A stretch of 40,891 nucleotides of DNA from Bacteroidota bacterium. Lineage in GTDB: Bacteria; Bacteroidota; Ignavibacteria; Ignavibacteriales; Ignavibacteriaceae. Where the stretch lies: assembly GCA_021813585.1 (NCBI GenBank), contig JAKAJV010000072.1, positions 1-40,891 on the forward strand, read 5' to 3'. Positions 1 through 9,000 of this stretch are shown piece by piece. Both the position numbers and the translations under genes were made by a program. Below the pieces are notes generated by a model. It was not told the origin of the DNA and did no database searches. It saw only the letters and a list, made by a program, of their open reading frames with translations. Within the stretch, counting starts at the first letter, position 1, and the number at the start of each line of letters is the position of its first letter.

Positions 1-69
1 ATACCCGCGAAAGCGGGTATCCAAGATGCGAAAATATGATAAAAAATGGATTCCCACTTTCGTGGGAAT
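1..69. repeat. Pair of inverted REP-like palindromes
   Basis: Two small palindromes lie in opposite orientation. The first has arms ATACCCGC (1-8) and GCGGGTAT (13-20) closing a GAAA tetraloop. The second has arms ATTCCCAC (50-57) and GTGGGAAT (62-69) with loop TTTC, which is the complement of GAAA. Both are extended by ATCCA/TGGAT flanks facing each other. This matches the layout of paired REP elements found between genes in many bacteria. The element sits downstream of the thiolase stop, and the window edge may cut it. Confidence 0.6.
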
Positions 70-182
70 GACAATGCGGACATCAAAATGTATTCCTGCA
101 TAACATGAGCTTGTAATAAATTTTTATATGTCTTCCAGATGCTGTCATCCGTTCTTCATCCGGCACACTGAGCAATAATAAA

Positions 183-1358
183 CTAATTCATCAACTCAAA
201 AATAGCCGCCACTCCCTGCCCGCCGCCCACGCAGGCAGTAACCATTCCATATTTGTTGTTCCTTCTGCGCAGTTCGTTAATAATCTGAACCGTAAGCTTG
301 GCGCCCGTACATCCTAGCGGATGGCCCAATGCTATGGCTCCGCCGTTAACATTCAGCTTCTCTTCATTTATTCCAAGTTCCCGTACAACTGCAAGCGACT
401 GTGCGGCAAATGCTTCATTCAGTTCTATTAAATCAACATCGTCCAGCTTCATCCCGGCTTTCTTCAAAGCTTTGGGTACCGCTTCAACCGGGCCTATTCC
501 CATTACCCTCGGATCTACGCCTGCCAGCGCATAAGATACCAGACGGGCAAGAGGCTTTAGGCTCAGTTCCTTTACCATTTCTTCGGACATAACGATTACA
601 AACGCAGCGCCGTCGGATGTCTGTGAAGAATTCCCGGCAGTAACCGTTCCTCCCTGCGCGAATACCGGCTTAAGTTTTGCAAGAGCTTCCAGTGAAGTAT
701 CCGCCCTTGGACCTTCGTCGGTATCTACTACAAACTTCCTTACTTTCTTTTTGCCGTTTTCAAGATAAGTTTCCTCAACTTCAATTGGCGCTATCTGGTC
801 TTTAAAATATCCTTGCCGTATAGCGTTAACAGCCTTCATATGGGAATGGTAAGAAAACTTATCCTGGTCTTCGCGCGAGATTTTATAATCTCTTGCAATC
901 TCCTCTGCTGTTAAGCCCATGCTTAAATAATACTCCGGGTGTTCAACAGCTATTTTATAATTGGGTGAAAGCTTCCAGCCGGTTACGGGAACCATAGACA
1001 TCGATTCCGTACCGCCGGCAATTATGCAGTCCGCCATACCGCTGCGTATGCGGGCAACTGCGGATGCAATGGTATCTACTCCCGATGCACAATATCTGTT
1101 AACGGTTTCACCGGGCACTTCAATAGGCAGGCATTGAAGCGCGATCATTCTTCCGATCTGAAGCCCTTGTTCGGCTTCCGGCACGGCATTGCCTACAATT
1201 AGGTCGTCAACTCTGTGTGGATCTAGTTGAGGGACGGATTTTAACAGTTGTTTAATTACTTCCGAGGCCAGGTCGTCGGACCTATAAAAACGGAAGCCGC
1301 CTTTTTTAGCTTTGCCTACCGCCGATCTTAATCCGGCTACTATATATGCTTCTCTCAT
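183..1358 (-). CDS. fadA: Acetyl-CoA acyltransferase (thiolase), FadA type
   Basis: A 391-residue thiolase that cleaves 3-ketoacyl-CoA to acetyl-CoA plus a shortened acyl-CoA, the last step of beta-oxidation; it is predicted to be cytosolic. The acylated cysteine is C90 in NRYCASG. The GHPLG motif carries H346, and the general-acid cysteine is C376 in ACVGGGQG. Length and motif order are those of a full-length degradative thiolase. The start is ATG. It is the last gene of a minus-strand set with the bifunctional dehydrogenase/hydratase and acyl-CoA ligase, though a 209-bp spacer with an inverted repeat separates it from the gene upstream. This grouping favours fatty-acid breakdown over acetoacetyl-CoA synthesis, but a biosynthetic role cannot be excluded from sequence alone. 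Confidence 0.93.
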   Translation of the reverse strand: MREAYIVAGLRSAVGKAKKGGFRFYRSDDLASEVIKQLLKSVPQLDPHRVDDLIVGNAVPEAEQGLQIGRMIALQCLPIEVPGETVNRYCASGVDTIASAVARIRSGMADCIIAGGTESMSMVPVTGWKLSPNYKIAVEHPEYYLSMGLTAEEIARDYKISREDQDKFSYHSHMKAVNAIRQGYFKDQIAPIEVEETYLENGKKKVRKFVVDTDEGPRADTSLEALAKLKPVFAQGGTVTAGNSSQTSDGAAFVIVMSEEMVKELSLKPLARLVSYALAGVDPRVMGIGPVEAVPKALKKAGMKLDDVDLIELNEAFAAQSLAVVRELGINEEKLNVNGGAIALGHPLGCTGAKLTVQIINELRRRNNKYGMVTACVGGGQGVAAIFELMN

Positions 1359-1444
1359 GGCTTTATTTCTACTTTTATTTTATAAATTTAATTTATTTAC
1401 GAATTATTTTTTGCAACTGATACTTTTAATATTTTCTGGAGTAG

Positions 1445-1505
1445 TGGAGTAATGGAGTAATGGAATATCTAGGTTAATTCCAATTCACTTCACTCCATTA
1501 CTCCA
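1445..1505. repeat. Inverted repeat between fadA and fadN-like gene
   Basis: The 14-mer TGGAGTAATGGAGT (1445-1458) is repeated as its perfect reverse complement at 1492-1505, separated by 33 nt. The left arm also contains TGGAGTAATGGA twice, overlapping, at 1445 and 1453. It could fold as a hairpin in the fad transcript or be a dispersed intergenic repeat. No U-run follows, so it is not a typical intrinsic terminator. Confidence 0.55.
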
Positions 1506-1567
1506 ACATTCCATAATTTCACTACTTCATCTCTGTCCCCCCATAGTCTATATCCAATAATCACTAA

Positions 1568-3973
1568 TTAGTTTCTAAGCGGCTTACCGGTATTTAAAAT
1601 GTACTCAATCCGCTCCATGGTTTTCTTCTCGCCTATAAGGCTTAAGAAGGCTTCCCGTTCAAGGTCGAGCAAATACTGTTCGCTTACCAGTGTACCCTGG
1701 GATAAGTCTCCACCGCACATTACGTAAGCTAGCTTCTCAGCAATTTTTTTGTCGTGGTCTGTAATATAATTTGCCGTCCTGTAAGAATAAGCGCCCAGCA
1801 GCAGTATTGCCAGTGCTTCCCTGCCTAGAACTTTAATATCGTTGCGCGGAATAGGCATTGAATATCCTTTCTCCGCCAAAGCAAGTACCGAACGCTTCGC
1901 ATCATAAATTACCTTGCTGGGATTAATTGTAATTTCATCCCTGCCTGTTTTGAATATATCCAGATCGAACGCTTCGTAAGCCGATGTGGATACCTTAGCC
2001 TGGGCAATATTCATAAACCTCTTTTGAAGTTCCGGCATTTCTACAGAACCCTCTGCATAGCTGTCGGACGCCCGGAGAGTCATCTCTTTAGAACCGCCGC
2101 CGGCAGGAATAATTCCTACTCCTACCTCTACCATGCCGATATAAGTTTCGGCTGAGGCCTGCACTTTATCTGCATGCAGGCAAATTTCGCAGCCGCCGCC
2201 TAAGGCAAGCGCATGCGGTGCTACAACAACCGGGATGTTGGAATATCTTATGTGCATCGTAGTGTTCTGGAAAGTCCTTACGGCCATGTCTATCTCGTCG
2301 TATTCCTGTTCAACGGCAAGCATCAGCATCATAGCCAGGTTTGCACCCGCAGAAAAATTTTGGCCGTTGTTCCCGATTACAAGTCCGGCAAAATCTTTCT
2401 CAGCAATTTCAATTGATTTATTCACAGCTTCTAAAATTTCCGTGCCGATAGAATTCATTTTTGTTTGGAACTCAAGGTTAACAACTCCGTCGCCTAAATC
2501 GTGAAGTGTGGCGCCGGTGTTCAGCCAGACAGGCTTGTTGGCTCTATAATTATCAAGAATTATAAAATCATTCATGCCGGGGATTTCTTTATAAGAGGAA
2601 GATTTTAAGTCGTAATATTTTTTCTTACCTCCTTCTATTTTATAGAATGAAGAAAATCCCTTCTCCGCCATTTGCTTAACCCAAGCGGCAGGCTTAAAAC
2701 CGGCTTCTTCCATCAGCTTCAAATTTTTTTCAACTCCCAGAGCATCCCAAGTTTCAAAGGGCCCAAGCTCCCATCCGAAGCCGGCTTTCATCGCGTCGTC
2801 AATCTTATAAATTTCATCTGCAATCTCCGGAACCCGGTGGGATGCGTAGCTGAAAATATAAAAAGAAAGCATGCGCAGGAAATCCCCGGCTTTATCTTTG
2901 GCGTAGTGAAGGCTCCTCAGTCGCTCACTTAAATTCTCAATCGCTTTGGCGGCGCCAACCGATGCAAACTTAGTTTTGCCACTCGGCTTGTATTCCATTG
3001 TCTTTACATCAAGCTCCAGAATCTCTCTCTCTCCGTTCTCCTTTTTAATCTTTTTGTAAAACCCTTGTCCGGTTTTGTCTCCCAGCCAGTTTTTACCAAC
3101 CATACTGTTTACATATGCAGGTATTGAAAAAATACCGCGCTGCTCATCATCGGGACAATCGTGGTAAACATTGCCAGCCACTTTAACCAGGGTATCTATT
3201 CCCACAACATCGCACGTTCTAAAAGTTGCGGACTTCGGCTTGCCGGTTAACGGACCTGTCAAAGTATCAATCTCTTTTATTGATAGCCCCATTTCATCCA
3301 TCAGCTTGAATACCGCCATCATACTAAAGACGCCTATCCTGTTTGCAATGAAAGCGGGAGTATCCTTACAGAGAACAGTAGTCTTTCCTAAAAACAGCCT
3401 GCCGTAGTGCATCAGGAAATCAATTACATCCGCACCGGTATCGACAGTAGGAATCAGTTCAAGCAGTTGCAGATACCTTGGAGGATTGAAGAAATGCGCG
3501 CCGCAGAAATTTTTCCGGAAGTCTTCGCTCCGTCCCTCGGCCATAAGATGAACCGGAATACCGGAGGTATTCGTAGTAACCAGAGAGCCCGGCTTCCTGC
3601 TTTTTTCTATTATATCGAACACGCTCTTTTTAATCTCCAGGTTTTCAACCACAGCTTCAATTATCCAGTCGGCGTTGCTCAAATATTTAAGATCATCTTC
3701 AAAATTGCCGGTTGTAATTCTTGAAGAAAAATCTTTATGATAAATGGGCGAAGGTTTAGCCGAGAGAACATTTTTAAGGTTATCGTTAACTATTCTGTTC
3801 CGCACTGTTTTATCCGAGACTGACAGCCCGTCTTTTTTTTCACTACCGGTCGGCTCTTTCGGAACAATATCCAAAAGAAAAACCTTACAGCCTATGTTTG
3901 CAAAATGGGCAGCAATACGGGAGCCCATAACCCCGGAGCCCAAAACAGCTACTTCTTTTATTTTTCTGTTCAT
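1568..3973 (-). CDS. fadN: Bifunctional 3-hydroxyacyl-CoA dehydrogenase / enoyl-CoA hydratase (FadN-like)
   Basis: An 801-residue protein for the two middle steps of beta-oxidation. The N-terminal half is an NAD-dependent 3-hydroxyacyl-CoA dehydrogenase with the dinucleotide motif GSGVMG at residues 12-17 and the family's HFFNPP motif further on. The C-terminal third is a crotonase fold, with the oxyanion region ALGGGCEI and the second acidic segment MVEVGVGIIPAGGG. Dehydrogenase first and hydratase last is the order of Bacillus FadN; E. coli FadB has the reverse order. The start is ATG. The gene lies 29 nt behind the acyl-CoA ligase and upstream of the thiolase, so the three were probably selected together. 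Residues typical of both active sites appear intact. Confidence 0.9.
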   Translation of the reverse strand: MNRKIKEVAVLGSGVMGSRIAAHFANIGCKVFLLDIVPKEPTGSEKKDGLSVSDKTVRNRIVNDNLKNVLSAKPSPIYHKDFSSRITTGNFEDDLKYLSNADWIIEAVVENLEIKKSVFDIIEKSRKPGSLVTTNTSGIPVHLMAEGRSEDFRKNFCGAHFFNPPRYLQLLELIPTVDTGADVIDFLMHYGRLFLGKTTVLCKDTPAFIANRIGVFSMMAVFKLMDEMGLSIKEIDTLTGPLTGKPKSATFRTCDVVGIDTLVKVAGNVYHDCPDDEQRGIFSIPAYVNSMVGKNWLGDKTGQGFYKKIKKENGEREILELDVKTMEYKPSGKTKFASVGAAKAIENLSERLRSLHYAKDKAGDFLRMLSFYIFSYASHRVPEIADEIYKIDDAMKAGFGWELGPFETWDALGVEKNLKLMEEAGFKPAAWVKQMAEKGFSSFYKIEGGKKKYYDLKSSSYKEIPGMNDFIILDNYRANKPVWLNTGATLHDLGDGVVNLEFQTKMNSIGTEILEAVNKSIEIAEKDFAGLVIGNNGQNFSAGANLAMMLMLAVEQEYDEIDMAVRTFQNTTMHIRYSNIPVVVAPHALALGGGCEICLHADKVQASAETYIGMVEVGVGIIPAGGGSKEMTLRASDSYAEGSVEMPELQKRFMNIAQAKVSTSAYEAFDLDIFKTGRDEITINPSKVIYDAKRSVLALAEKGYSMPIPRNDIKVLGREALAILLLGAYSYRTANYITDHDKKIAEKLAYVMCGGDLSQGTLVSEQYLLDLEREAFLSLIGEKKTMERIEYILNTGKPLRN

Positions 3974-4002
3974 ATCTTTTTCTTTTTTGTGTTAAAATTA
4001 TT

Positions 4003-5769
4003 TTACTCGCTATATATTTTATCAACCAGATTTTTATTCTTTTCCAAAATTATTTTGCGCTTCAATTTCAGCGTCGGTGTCAGCTCGCCGCTTTCAACTG
4101 TCCAATCATGGTCGGTCAGTTCAAACTTCTTAATTTGTTCAATGTGAGAAAACCGCTTGTTATACTTTTGAATATCCTTCCATATCCTGTCTTTAACAAT
4201 TTGGCTATGAAGTATCTCTTCAAGCGGAAGATTATCCAGCCCCTTCTTTTTGCACCAATTAAATATGAAGACGGCCTCAGGGACAACAAGTGCTGCGGTA
4301 AACTTTCTGTTTTCTCCGATGACCATAATATTTTTAATGAACCAGGATTCTTTCATCTTGTTTTCGATCGGAAGAGGGGCAACAAATTTTCCTCCGGAGG
4401 TTTTGAATACTTCTTTCAGCCTGTCCGTCACTTTTAAAAATCTGCCTTGCACAAATTCCCCGATGTCTCCGGTGTGAAACCAGCCATTGGAGTCGAACGC
4501 CATGCTTGTAAATTCGGGCTTGTTGTAATATCCTTTAAAAATGTTGGGGCCTTTGGCCAGTATTTCCCCAGAGTCGTCTATCTTTATTTGCACACCAGGT
4601 ATGGGAAGCCCGGCAGTTCCTAAATAATAATCACCATCTTTAAACCTGTTACATGTAAGCACCGGTGAGGTTTCCGTAAGTCCGTAGCCTTCTCTAACCG
4701 GCAGACCTGCAGCCGTAAATATTCTGGCAAGCCTGGGTTGCAGCGTTGCAGCGCCGCTTATTATTCCGGAAACTTTTCCGCCTAGAGCTTCCTGCCATTT
4801 TTCAAACACCAGGTGCCTTGCAGCCATCAACCTTGCTTTATAAAACAGATTGTTCCTACCCTGCGGATCATAATGGTTGGCAAGGTTGACCGCCCAGCCG
4901 AAGATCGACTTTTTTATACCGGATAACTCTCTTCCTTTAGCCATTATCCTCTCGTATATTTTTTCCAACAGTCTCGGTACGGTCGTAAAATAATTCGGCT
5001 TAACCTCTTGAAAGTTTTCAACTATTTTATCAAGGTCCTCGGCATAATAAACTGCGCCGCCAACCATCAGATAAAAATATATTGCTGTTCTTTCAAAGAT
5101 ATGGCAGAGAGGTAGAAAGCTAATCATTCTGTGCCCGGAATTCATCGGCATAATTTGATTAAGCGACACTGCGTTGCTTATTATGTTGTTGTGCGTAAGC
5201 ATTACTCCCTTGGGTGTTCCAGTGGTGCCGGAGGTATAAATGATTGTAGCTATGTCGTCAGGCTTTATAGAATCTTCTATTTGTTTAAGCTGATCTTCAA
5301 ATGTCTTATCCTGAATCGAAGAGATATCGGACCAATGCTTAATCCCGTCAATCTTATCGAATGTATAAACATCCTGAACCGATTTAGTCCTTGGAAGAAC
5401 TTTGCGAACTTTTTCATACAGATCTTTATTAGCGGCAAATACAAGCTTAACCTGTGCGTCGTTTAATATGTACGCATATTCATCCAACGTCATTGTAGGA
5501 TAAACCGGCACATCAATTCCTCCTATTTGAAGTATGCCGAGGTCGACAAAATTCCATTCCGTTCTGTTGGGAGAAATGATTGCGAAAGTATCTCCCGGTT
5601 TATAGCCCAACTTCAACAGTCCAAGGCTAAATGAGTCGACTATTTCTTTAATTTTTATTGAACTAAACTTTTGCCAGGCGCCGTTCTGTTTATCGCACAG
5701 AGCATCGGGCCTGGGGTATGTTTCCAATTGGTAAGGCAGAATATCGATCAATCTTTTAATGTTTTTCAC
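4003..5769 (-). CDS. fadD: Long-chain acyl-CoA synthetase (AMP-forming), GTG start
   Basis: A 588-residue AMP-forming ligase that activates fatty acids to acyl-CoA. It shows the phosphate-binding motif YTSGTTGTPKG (178-188), the adenylate motif GYGLTETSP, GWFHTGDIG, and the C-terminal DRLKEVFKTSGGK hinge region. The start codon is GTG at 5769, supported by a GGAG Shine-Dalgarno site five bases upstream; no ATG fits as well. It heads the fad block and is divergent from the XRE/ScfR-type regulator. A plausible -35/-10 promoter and palindromic operator lie in the shared 167-bp gap. Chain-length preference cannot be read from the sequence. Confidence 0.92.
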   Translation of the reverse strand: MKNIKRLIDILPYQLETYPRPDALCDKQNGAWQKFSSIKIKEIVDSFSLGLLKLGYKPGDTFAIISPNRTEWNFVDLGILQIGGIDVPVYPTMTLDEYAYILNDAQVKLVFAANKDLYEKVRKVLPRTKSVQDVYTFDKIDGIKHWSDISSIQDKTFEDQLKQIEDSIKPDDIATIIYTSGTTGTPKGVMLTHNNIISNAVSLNQIMPMNSGHRMISFLPLCHIFERTAIYFYLMVGGAVYYAEDLDKIVENFQEVKPNYFTTVPRLLEKIYERIMAKGRELSGIKKSIFGWAVNLANHYDPQGRNNLFYKARLMAARHLVFEKWQEALGGKVSGIISGAATLQPRLARIFTAAGLPVREGYGLTETSPVLTCNRFKDGDYYLGTAGLPIPGVQIKIDDSGEILAKGPNIFKGYYNKPEFTSMAFDSNGWFHTGDIGEFVQGRFLKVTDRLKEVFKTSGGKFVAPLPIENKMKESWFIKNIMVIGENRKFTAALVVPEAVFIFNWCKKKGLDNLPLEEILHSQIVKDRIWKDIQKYNKRFSHIEQIKKFELTDHDWTVESGELTPTLKLKRKIILEKNKNLVDKIYSE

Positions 5770-5818
5770 GTATTCTCCAAAGCTTAGTTCTAATTATTTT
5801 CAGATAATTAATGGTTTC

Positions 5819-5879
5819 AATATATTTACCAAAATTTTAAAAAACAAGCGAAATTTCGCTAATGATGAAATTCTGCTAA
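5819..5879 (-). promoter_or_regulatory. Predicted fadD promoter with palindromic operator
   Basis: On the minus strand a -35-like TTGTTT (5847-5842) and a -10-like TATATT (5824-5819) are separated by exactly 17 nt. Directly upstream, and touching the -35 box by one base, is the perfect palindrome AGCGAAATTTCGCT (5847-5860). A partial copy follows: GAAATTTCGCTAA (5850-5862) recurs as GAAATTCTGCTAA (5867-5879), 11 of 13 identical and 17 bp apart. The natural candidate to bind here is the regulator encoded divergently from 5937. That binding is inferred. Confidence 0.5.
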
Positions 5880-5936
5880 CATCTGTGCTGCTTTTTTTCT
5901 ATATTGCAGACGTAAAACACAAGAAATGCGGAATAA

Positions 5937-7433
5937 ATGGCAAAAGGAAACTATATTAAGATTATTTTCGGGCTTAAACTGAAACAGCTTAGAATTGATA
6001 AAAATATGTCACTTTCTTATCTGGCTGTAAAAAGCAATTTATCGGTCTCTTATTTAAATGAAATTGAGACCGGAAAGAAATATCCAAAAGCCGACAAGAT
6101 AGCTACTTTGGCAGGCGCACTGGGAGTAAATTATGACGATCTAGTCTCATTAAAGCTTTTCCGAAACCTTGCACCCATAGGCGATTTGCTGGAATCTAAC
6201 ATACTCGAGCAGCTTCCCCTTGACCATTATGGAATTGAGATTAATAAGCTTATTACCATTATGTCCGGGGCTTCGATGCAGTTAAGCGCATTGATTGCAA
6301 CATTTATTGAAATGGCTAAAAGCTCGGAGATGAGCCAGAATAATTTCAGCAGAACAGCCCTAAGAACATTCAAAGAATTTAATGATAATTACTTTGAAGA
6401 GCTGGAAAGCGCCGCAAAAGAATTTTTAGAAGAGAATCATCTGGACGGATTGAATTTTATCGAATCCGGCAGACTAAGCTCGATACTTGAAAAGAAATAT
6501 AATTATGCTGTTGACGAAGAGACAACAAACAACTTCCCCGAGCTTGACGAGCTTAGAGCAGCGGTAGTAAAAGGCAAAAAGAACAAGCTCTTCCTTAACC
6601 GCAGATTATCCGATGCCCAAAAGGCTTTTGTAATAGGCAAGGAGCTTGCATATAATTTTTTATCGATCAAAGACAGAAGCTATATCTACTCTAGCATAAA
6701 GCTGAATACGTTCGATCAGCTTCTGAATTATTTTAAAGCATCGTATTTTTCTACCGCACTTCTAATTAACAGCATGTTTTTTGTCCGGGATCTTGAGCTG
6801 TTCTTCAATTTGCCTGAATGGAACGGAAATACTCTGCTGGAATTAATGTCGAGGTATAACTGCACGACTGAAATGTTCTTTCAGAGGTTGACCAATTTAT
6901 CTTCCAAACATCTGGGCTTAAATAAATTTTTCTTCCTTCGCTTTAATTATGAAAACGGATCGAACAGGTTCGATCTATCAAAGGAATTAAGATTAAATAC
7001 GCGGCGCAATCCAGGCGGATATCAAACAGACGAGCATTACTGCCGCCGATGGCTTTCAATTGATACCTTGAAAAAATTAGAGGCCGAGTTAAAAAAAGAT
7101 AACCACTTCGAAAAAAAAATCACCGGTATACTTCACTCAAAATTTTTCGGATCGGAAGACGAGTACCTATCCATCTCTGTGGCACAAAAGGGCAGACTGC
7201 TGGAAAACAACATTTCCAGTTTAACTATAGGTTTTCAAATAGATGATGCACTGAAGGGGAGAATAAAATTTTGGAACGATCCGGCAATAGAGTTTAAGAC
7301 GGTTAACGATACCTGTGAAAAATGTAAAATTGCAGACTGCGCCGATCGTGTAGCGCAGCAGGTATCCGCCGAGAGGGCCGGGAAAATGGAAGCGCTGGAA
7401 ACTGCTATTAAAAAGCTGGAAGAATTAGAATAG
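5937..7433 (+). CDS. XRE-family regulator with ScfR-like C-terminal region
   Basis: A 498-residue transcriptional regulator. Residues 1-70 form an XRE-type helix-turn-helix (SYLAVKSNLSVSYLNEIETGKKYPK is its core). The middle resembles the ImmA/IrrE-like domain of short-chain fatty acid regulators of the RamB/ScfR group. The region where HExxH would be expected reads VIGKELAYNFL, so the metal site seems lost. Near the C-terminus is a CxxC-x4-C cluster (CEKCKIADC) as in ScfR-type proteins. The start is fixed by an in-frame stop just upstream, and no clear ribosome site precedes it. Divergence from fadD suggests control of the fad genes, perhaps sensing an acyl-CoA. Effector and sign of regulation are unknown. 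Confidence 0.8.
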   Translation: MAKGNYIKIIFGLKLKQLRIDKNMSLSYLAVKSNLSVSYLNEIETGKKYPKADKIATLAGALGVNYDDLVSLKLFRNLAPIGDLLESNILEQLPLDHYGIEINKLITIMSGASMQLSALIATFIEMAKSSEMSQNNFSRTALRTFKEFNDNYFEELESAAKEFLEENHLDGLNFIESGRLSSILEKKYNYAVDEETTNNFPELDELRAAVVKGKKNKLFLNRRLSDAQKAFVIGKELAYNFLSIKDRSYIYSSIKLNTFDQLLNYFKASYFSTALLINSMFFVRDLELFFNLPEWNGNTLLELMSRYNCTTEMFFQRLTNLSSKHLGLNKFFFLRFNYENGSNRFDLSKELRLNTRRNPGGYQTDEHYCRRWLSIDTLKKLEAELKKDNHFEKKITGILHSKFFGSEDEYLSISVAQKGRLLENNISSLTIGFQIDDALKGRIKFWNDPAIEFKTVNDTCEKCKIADCADRVAQQVSAERAGKMEALETAIKKLEELE

Positions 7434-7481
7434 CTCTAACAACTTCGTAAATGATCAGTACCATTCTTGACGCCTTATTTT

Positions 7482-7910
7482 TTACAAGCCTTCAAAGTCT
7501 TTTATTTTCTTTTTAACATCATCCGGTATGGCTGCGGACTTTAAAGTCTTATAGTCGTACGATACGAGCTTGGTTACGGCGGATGCAGCTATTACTTCAG
7601 CCCCGCCTCTATAAACAACAATCAGATGCCTAACTTCCGAGCTTTTATTGCCGAGCATCGACACTCTAGATAAAACCGCAATCTCTTCACCAAATATCAG
7701 CGGCTGCAAATAATCAATTTCTATTCTAGCAACAACGGCGCCAAAATTCAGATCGTTTCTCGTACGCTGAAGTACATCCGCAAAATATGATATCCTCGCC
7801 TCTTCAAGATACGATAAATACGTTGCGTTGTTTACATGGCGCATAGCATCCAGGTCCGAAAATCTTACTTTAATTTTTATTCTATGTTTAAAAAGTTTTA
7901 TATCATCCAT
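7482..7910 (-). CDS. Acyl-CoA thioesterase, 4HBT/YbgC-like
   Basis: A 142-residue single hot-dog-fold thioesterase predicted to hydrolyse acyl-CoA in the cytosol. The N-terminal FSDLDAMRHVNNATYLSYLEE segment (around residues 17-37) holds the conserved Asp, the HVNN turn and the following helix of the YbgC/4HBT family. The start is ATG, preceded by GGAAAG. The gene is convergent with the XRE regulator and lies 11 nt downstream of the threonine aldolase gene, so it is probably co-transcribed with it. Closeness to the fad block makes an acyl-CoA substrate reasonable, but chain length and partner pathway are not visible. Confidence 0.82.
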   Translation of the reverse strand: MDDIKLFKHRIKIKVRFSDLDAMRHVNNATYLSYLEEARISYFADVLQRTRNDLNFGAVVARIEIDYLQPLIFGEEIAVLSRVSMLGNKSSEVRHLIVVYRGGAEVIAASAVTKLVSYDYKTLKSAAIPDDVKKKIKDFEGL

Positions 7911-7921
7911 AATCTTTCCGG

Positions 7922-8956
7922 CTATTTGAACAAATTCTTCAAAGTTTTAATTGCATTCAATATATCTTCATAGCCAGCATCAAGATGAGTAATTGCCCGC
8001 AGGTAACCGGGCTTGCCTTCGGACAACAGAAGTCCTTCGTTCCTGCATTTTTCAATTACATCTTCTACAGAATTTTTGAGCGGCTTGAAAATTACTATGT
8101 TGGTCTGAACCGAATCCATGTCAATCTCAAATACCGGGATTTCATCAATCGTCTCAGCAAGAAGACGTGCATGTTTATGGTCGTCCTTAAGTCTTTCAAA
8201 ATTATTTTGAATTGCGTACAGGCCAGCAGCGGCAAGAATACCTATCTGTCTCATTCCGCCGCCCCAGGCTTTGCGCACTCTAAATGCTTCGGTAATAAAA
8301 TCCTTCGTCCCGGCAATAATAGAACCCACAGGCGCGCCCAGCCCCTTGGAAAGGCAGCAGGAGACAGAATCGAAATGAGAAGCGTATTCTTTAACCGGTA
8401 TGCCGGTAGCCGCCGAGGCATTCCACAAACGAGCACCGTCCAGATGATATCGCAAGTTGTATTTTTTAGCCAGGGCTTTCACATTAACAATATTATCCAT
8501 AGGTTGCACTGTGCCGCCCGCCCTGTTATGAGTATTTTCCAGCGCGATAACTTTTGTACGGGGCATATAATATGCACTAACAGGCCTAATGTTCGGTTCA
8601 ATTTGTTCCGGGGTAATTACGCCCATCCTGCCTTCTACCGGCATTAGCTGAAGCCCGCTTAAAACCGCGGGCGAGCCGGACTCGTACTGAAAAATATGAG
8701 CATCCCTTTCGCAAATTACTTCGTCGGCGGGGTTAGTATGCACTCTTAAACAAAGCTGGTTGCCCATTACGCCGCTGGATACAAACAACGCCGCTTCTTT
8801 ACCCAGCAGTTCGGCAGCAAATTCCTGCAGCTTATTAACAGTCGGGTCTTCCTGGAAAACGTCGTCTCCAACCTCGGCTTCGTACATAGCTTTACGCATC
8901 CCTTCCGAAGGCCTGGTTACGGTATCGCTGCGCAGATCAATATATTTTTTACCCAT
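7922..8956 (-). CDS. ltaE: Low-specificity L-threonine aldolase
   Basis: A 344-residue PLP enzyme of the beta-eliminating lyase/aldolase family that splits L-threonine or allo-threonine into glycine and acetaldehyde. The N-terminal LRSDTVTRPS motif (8-17) is diagnostic. The PLP-binding HLDGARLWNA follows at about 171-180, and the Schiff-base lysine is K204 in CLSKGLGAPVG. Length is normal. The start is ATG, with an AAAGGAGC ribosome site about ten bases upstream. The thioesterase follows after 11 nt. Other members of the fold act on related beta-hydroxy amino acids, so substrate range is an inference from the family. Confidence 0.92.
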   Translation of the reverse strand: MGKKYIDLRSDTVTRPSEGMRKAMYEAEVGDDVFQEDPTVNKLQEFAAELLGKEAALFVSSGVMGNQLCLRVHTNPADEVICERDAHIFQYESGSPAVLSGLQLMPVEGRMGVITPEQIEPNIRPVSAYYMPRTKVIALENTHNRAGGTVQPMDNIVNVKALAKKYNLRYHLDGARLWNASAATGIPVKEYASHFDSVSCCLSKGLGAPVGSIIAGTKDFITEAFRVRKAWGGGMRQIGILAAAGLYAIQNNFERLKDDHKHARLLAETIDEIPVFEIDMDSVQTNIVIFKPLKNSVEDVIEKCRNEGLLLSEGKPGYLRAITHLDAGYEDILNAIKTLKNLFK

Positions 8957-9000
8957 TATAAAAATTGCTCCTTTATGTTTCAGTTCAATTTAATAAAACT

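Noticed and set aside
7985-8647. A 220-codon plus-strand frame opposite the threonine aldolase gene
   Set aside because: Fully antisense to a gene with intact catalytic motifs; composition shows no domain.
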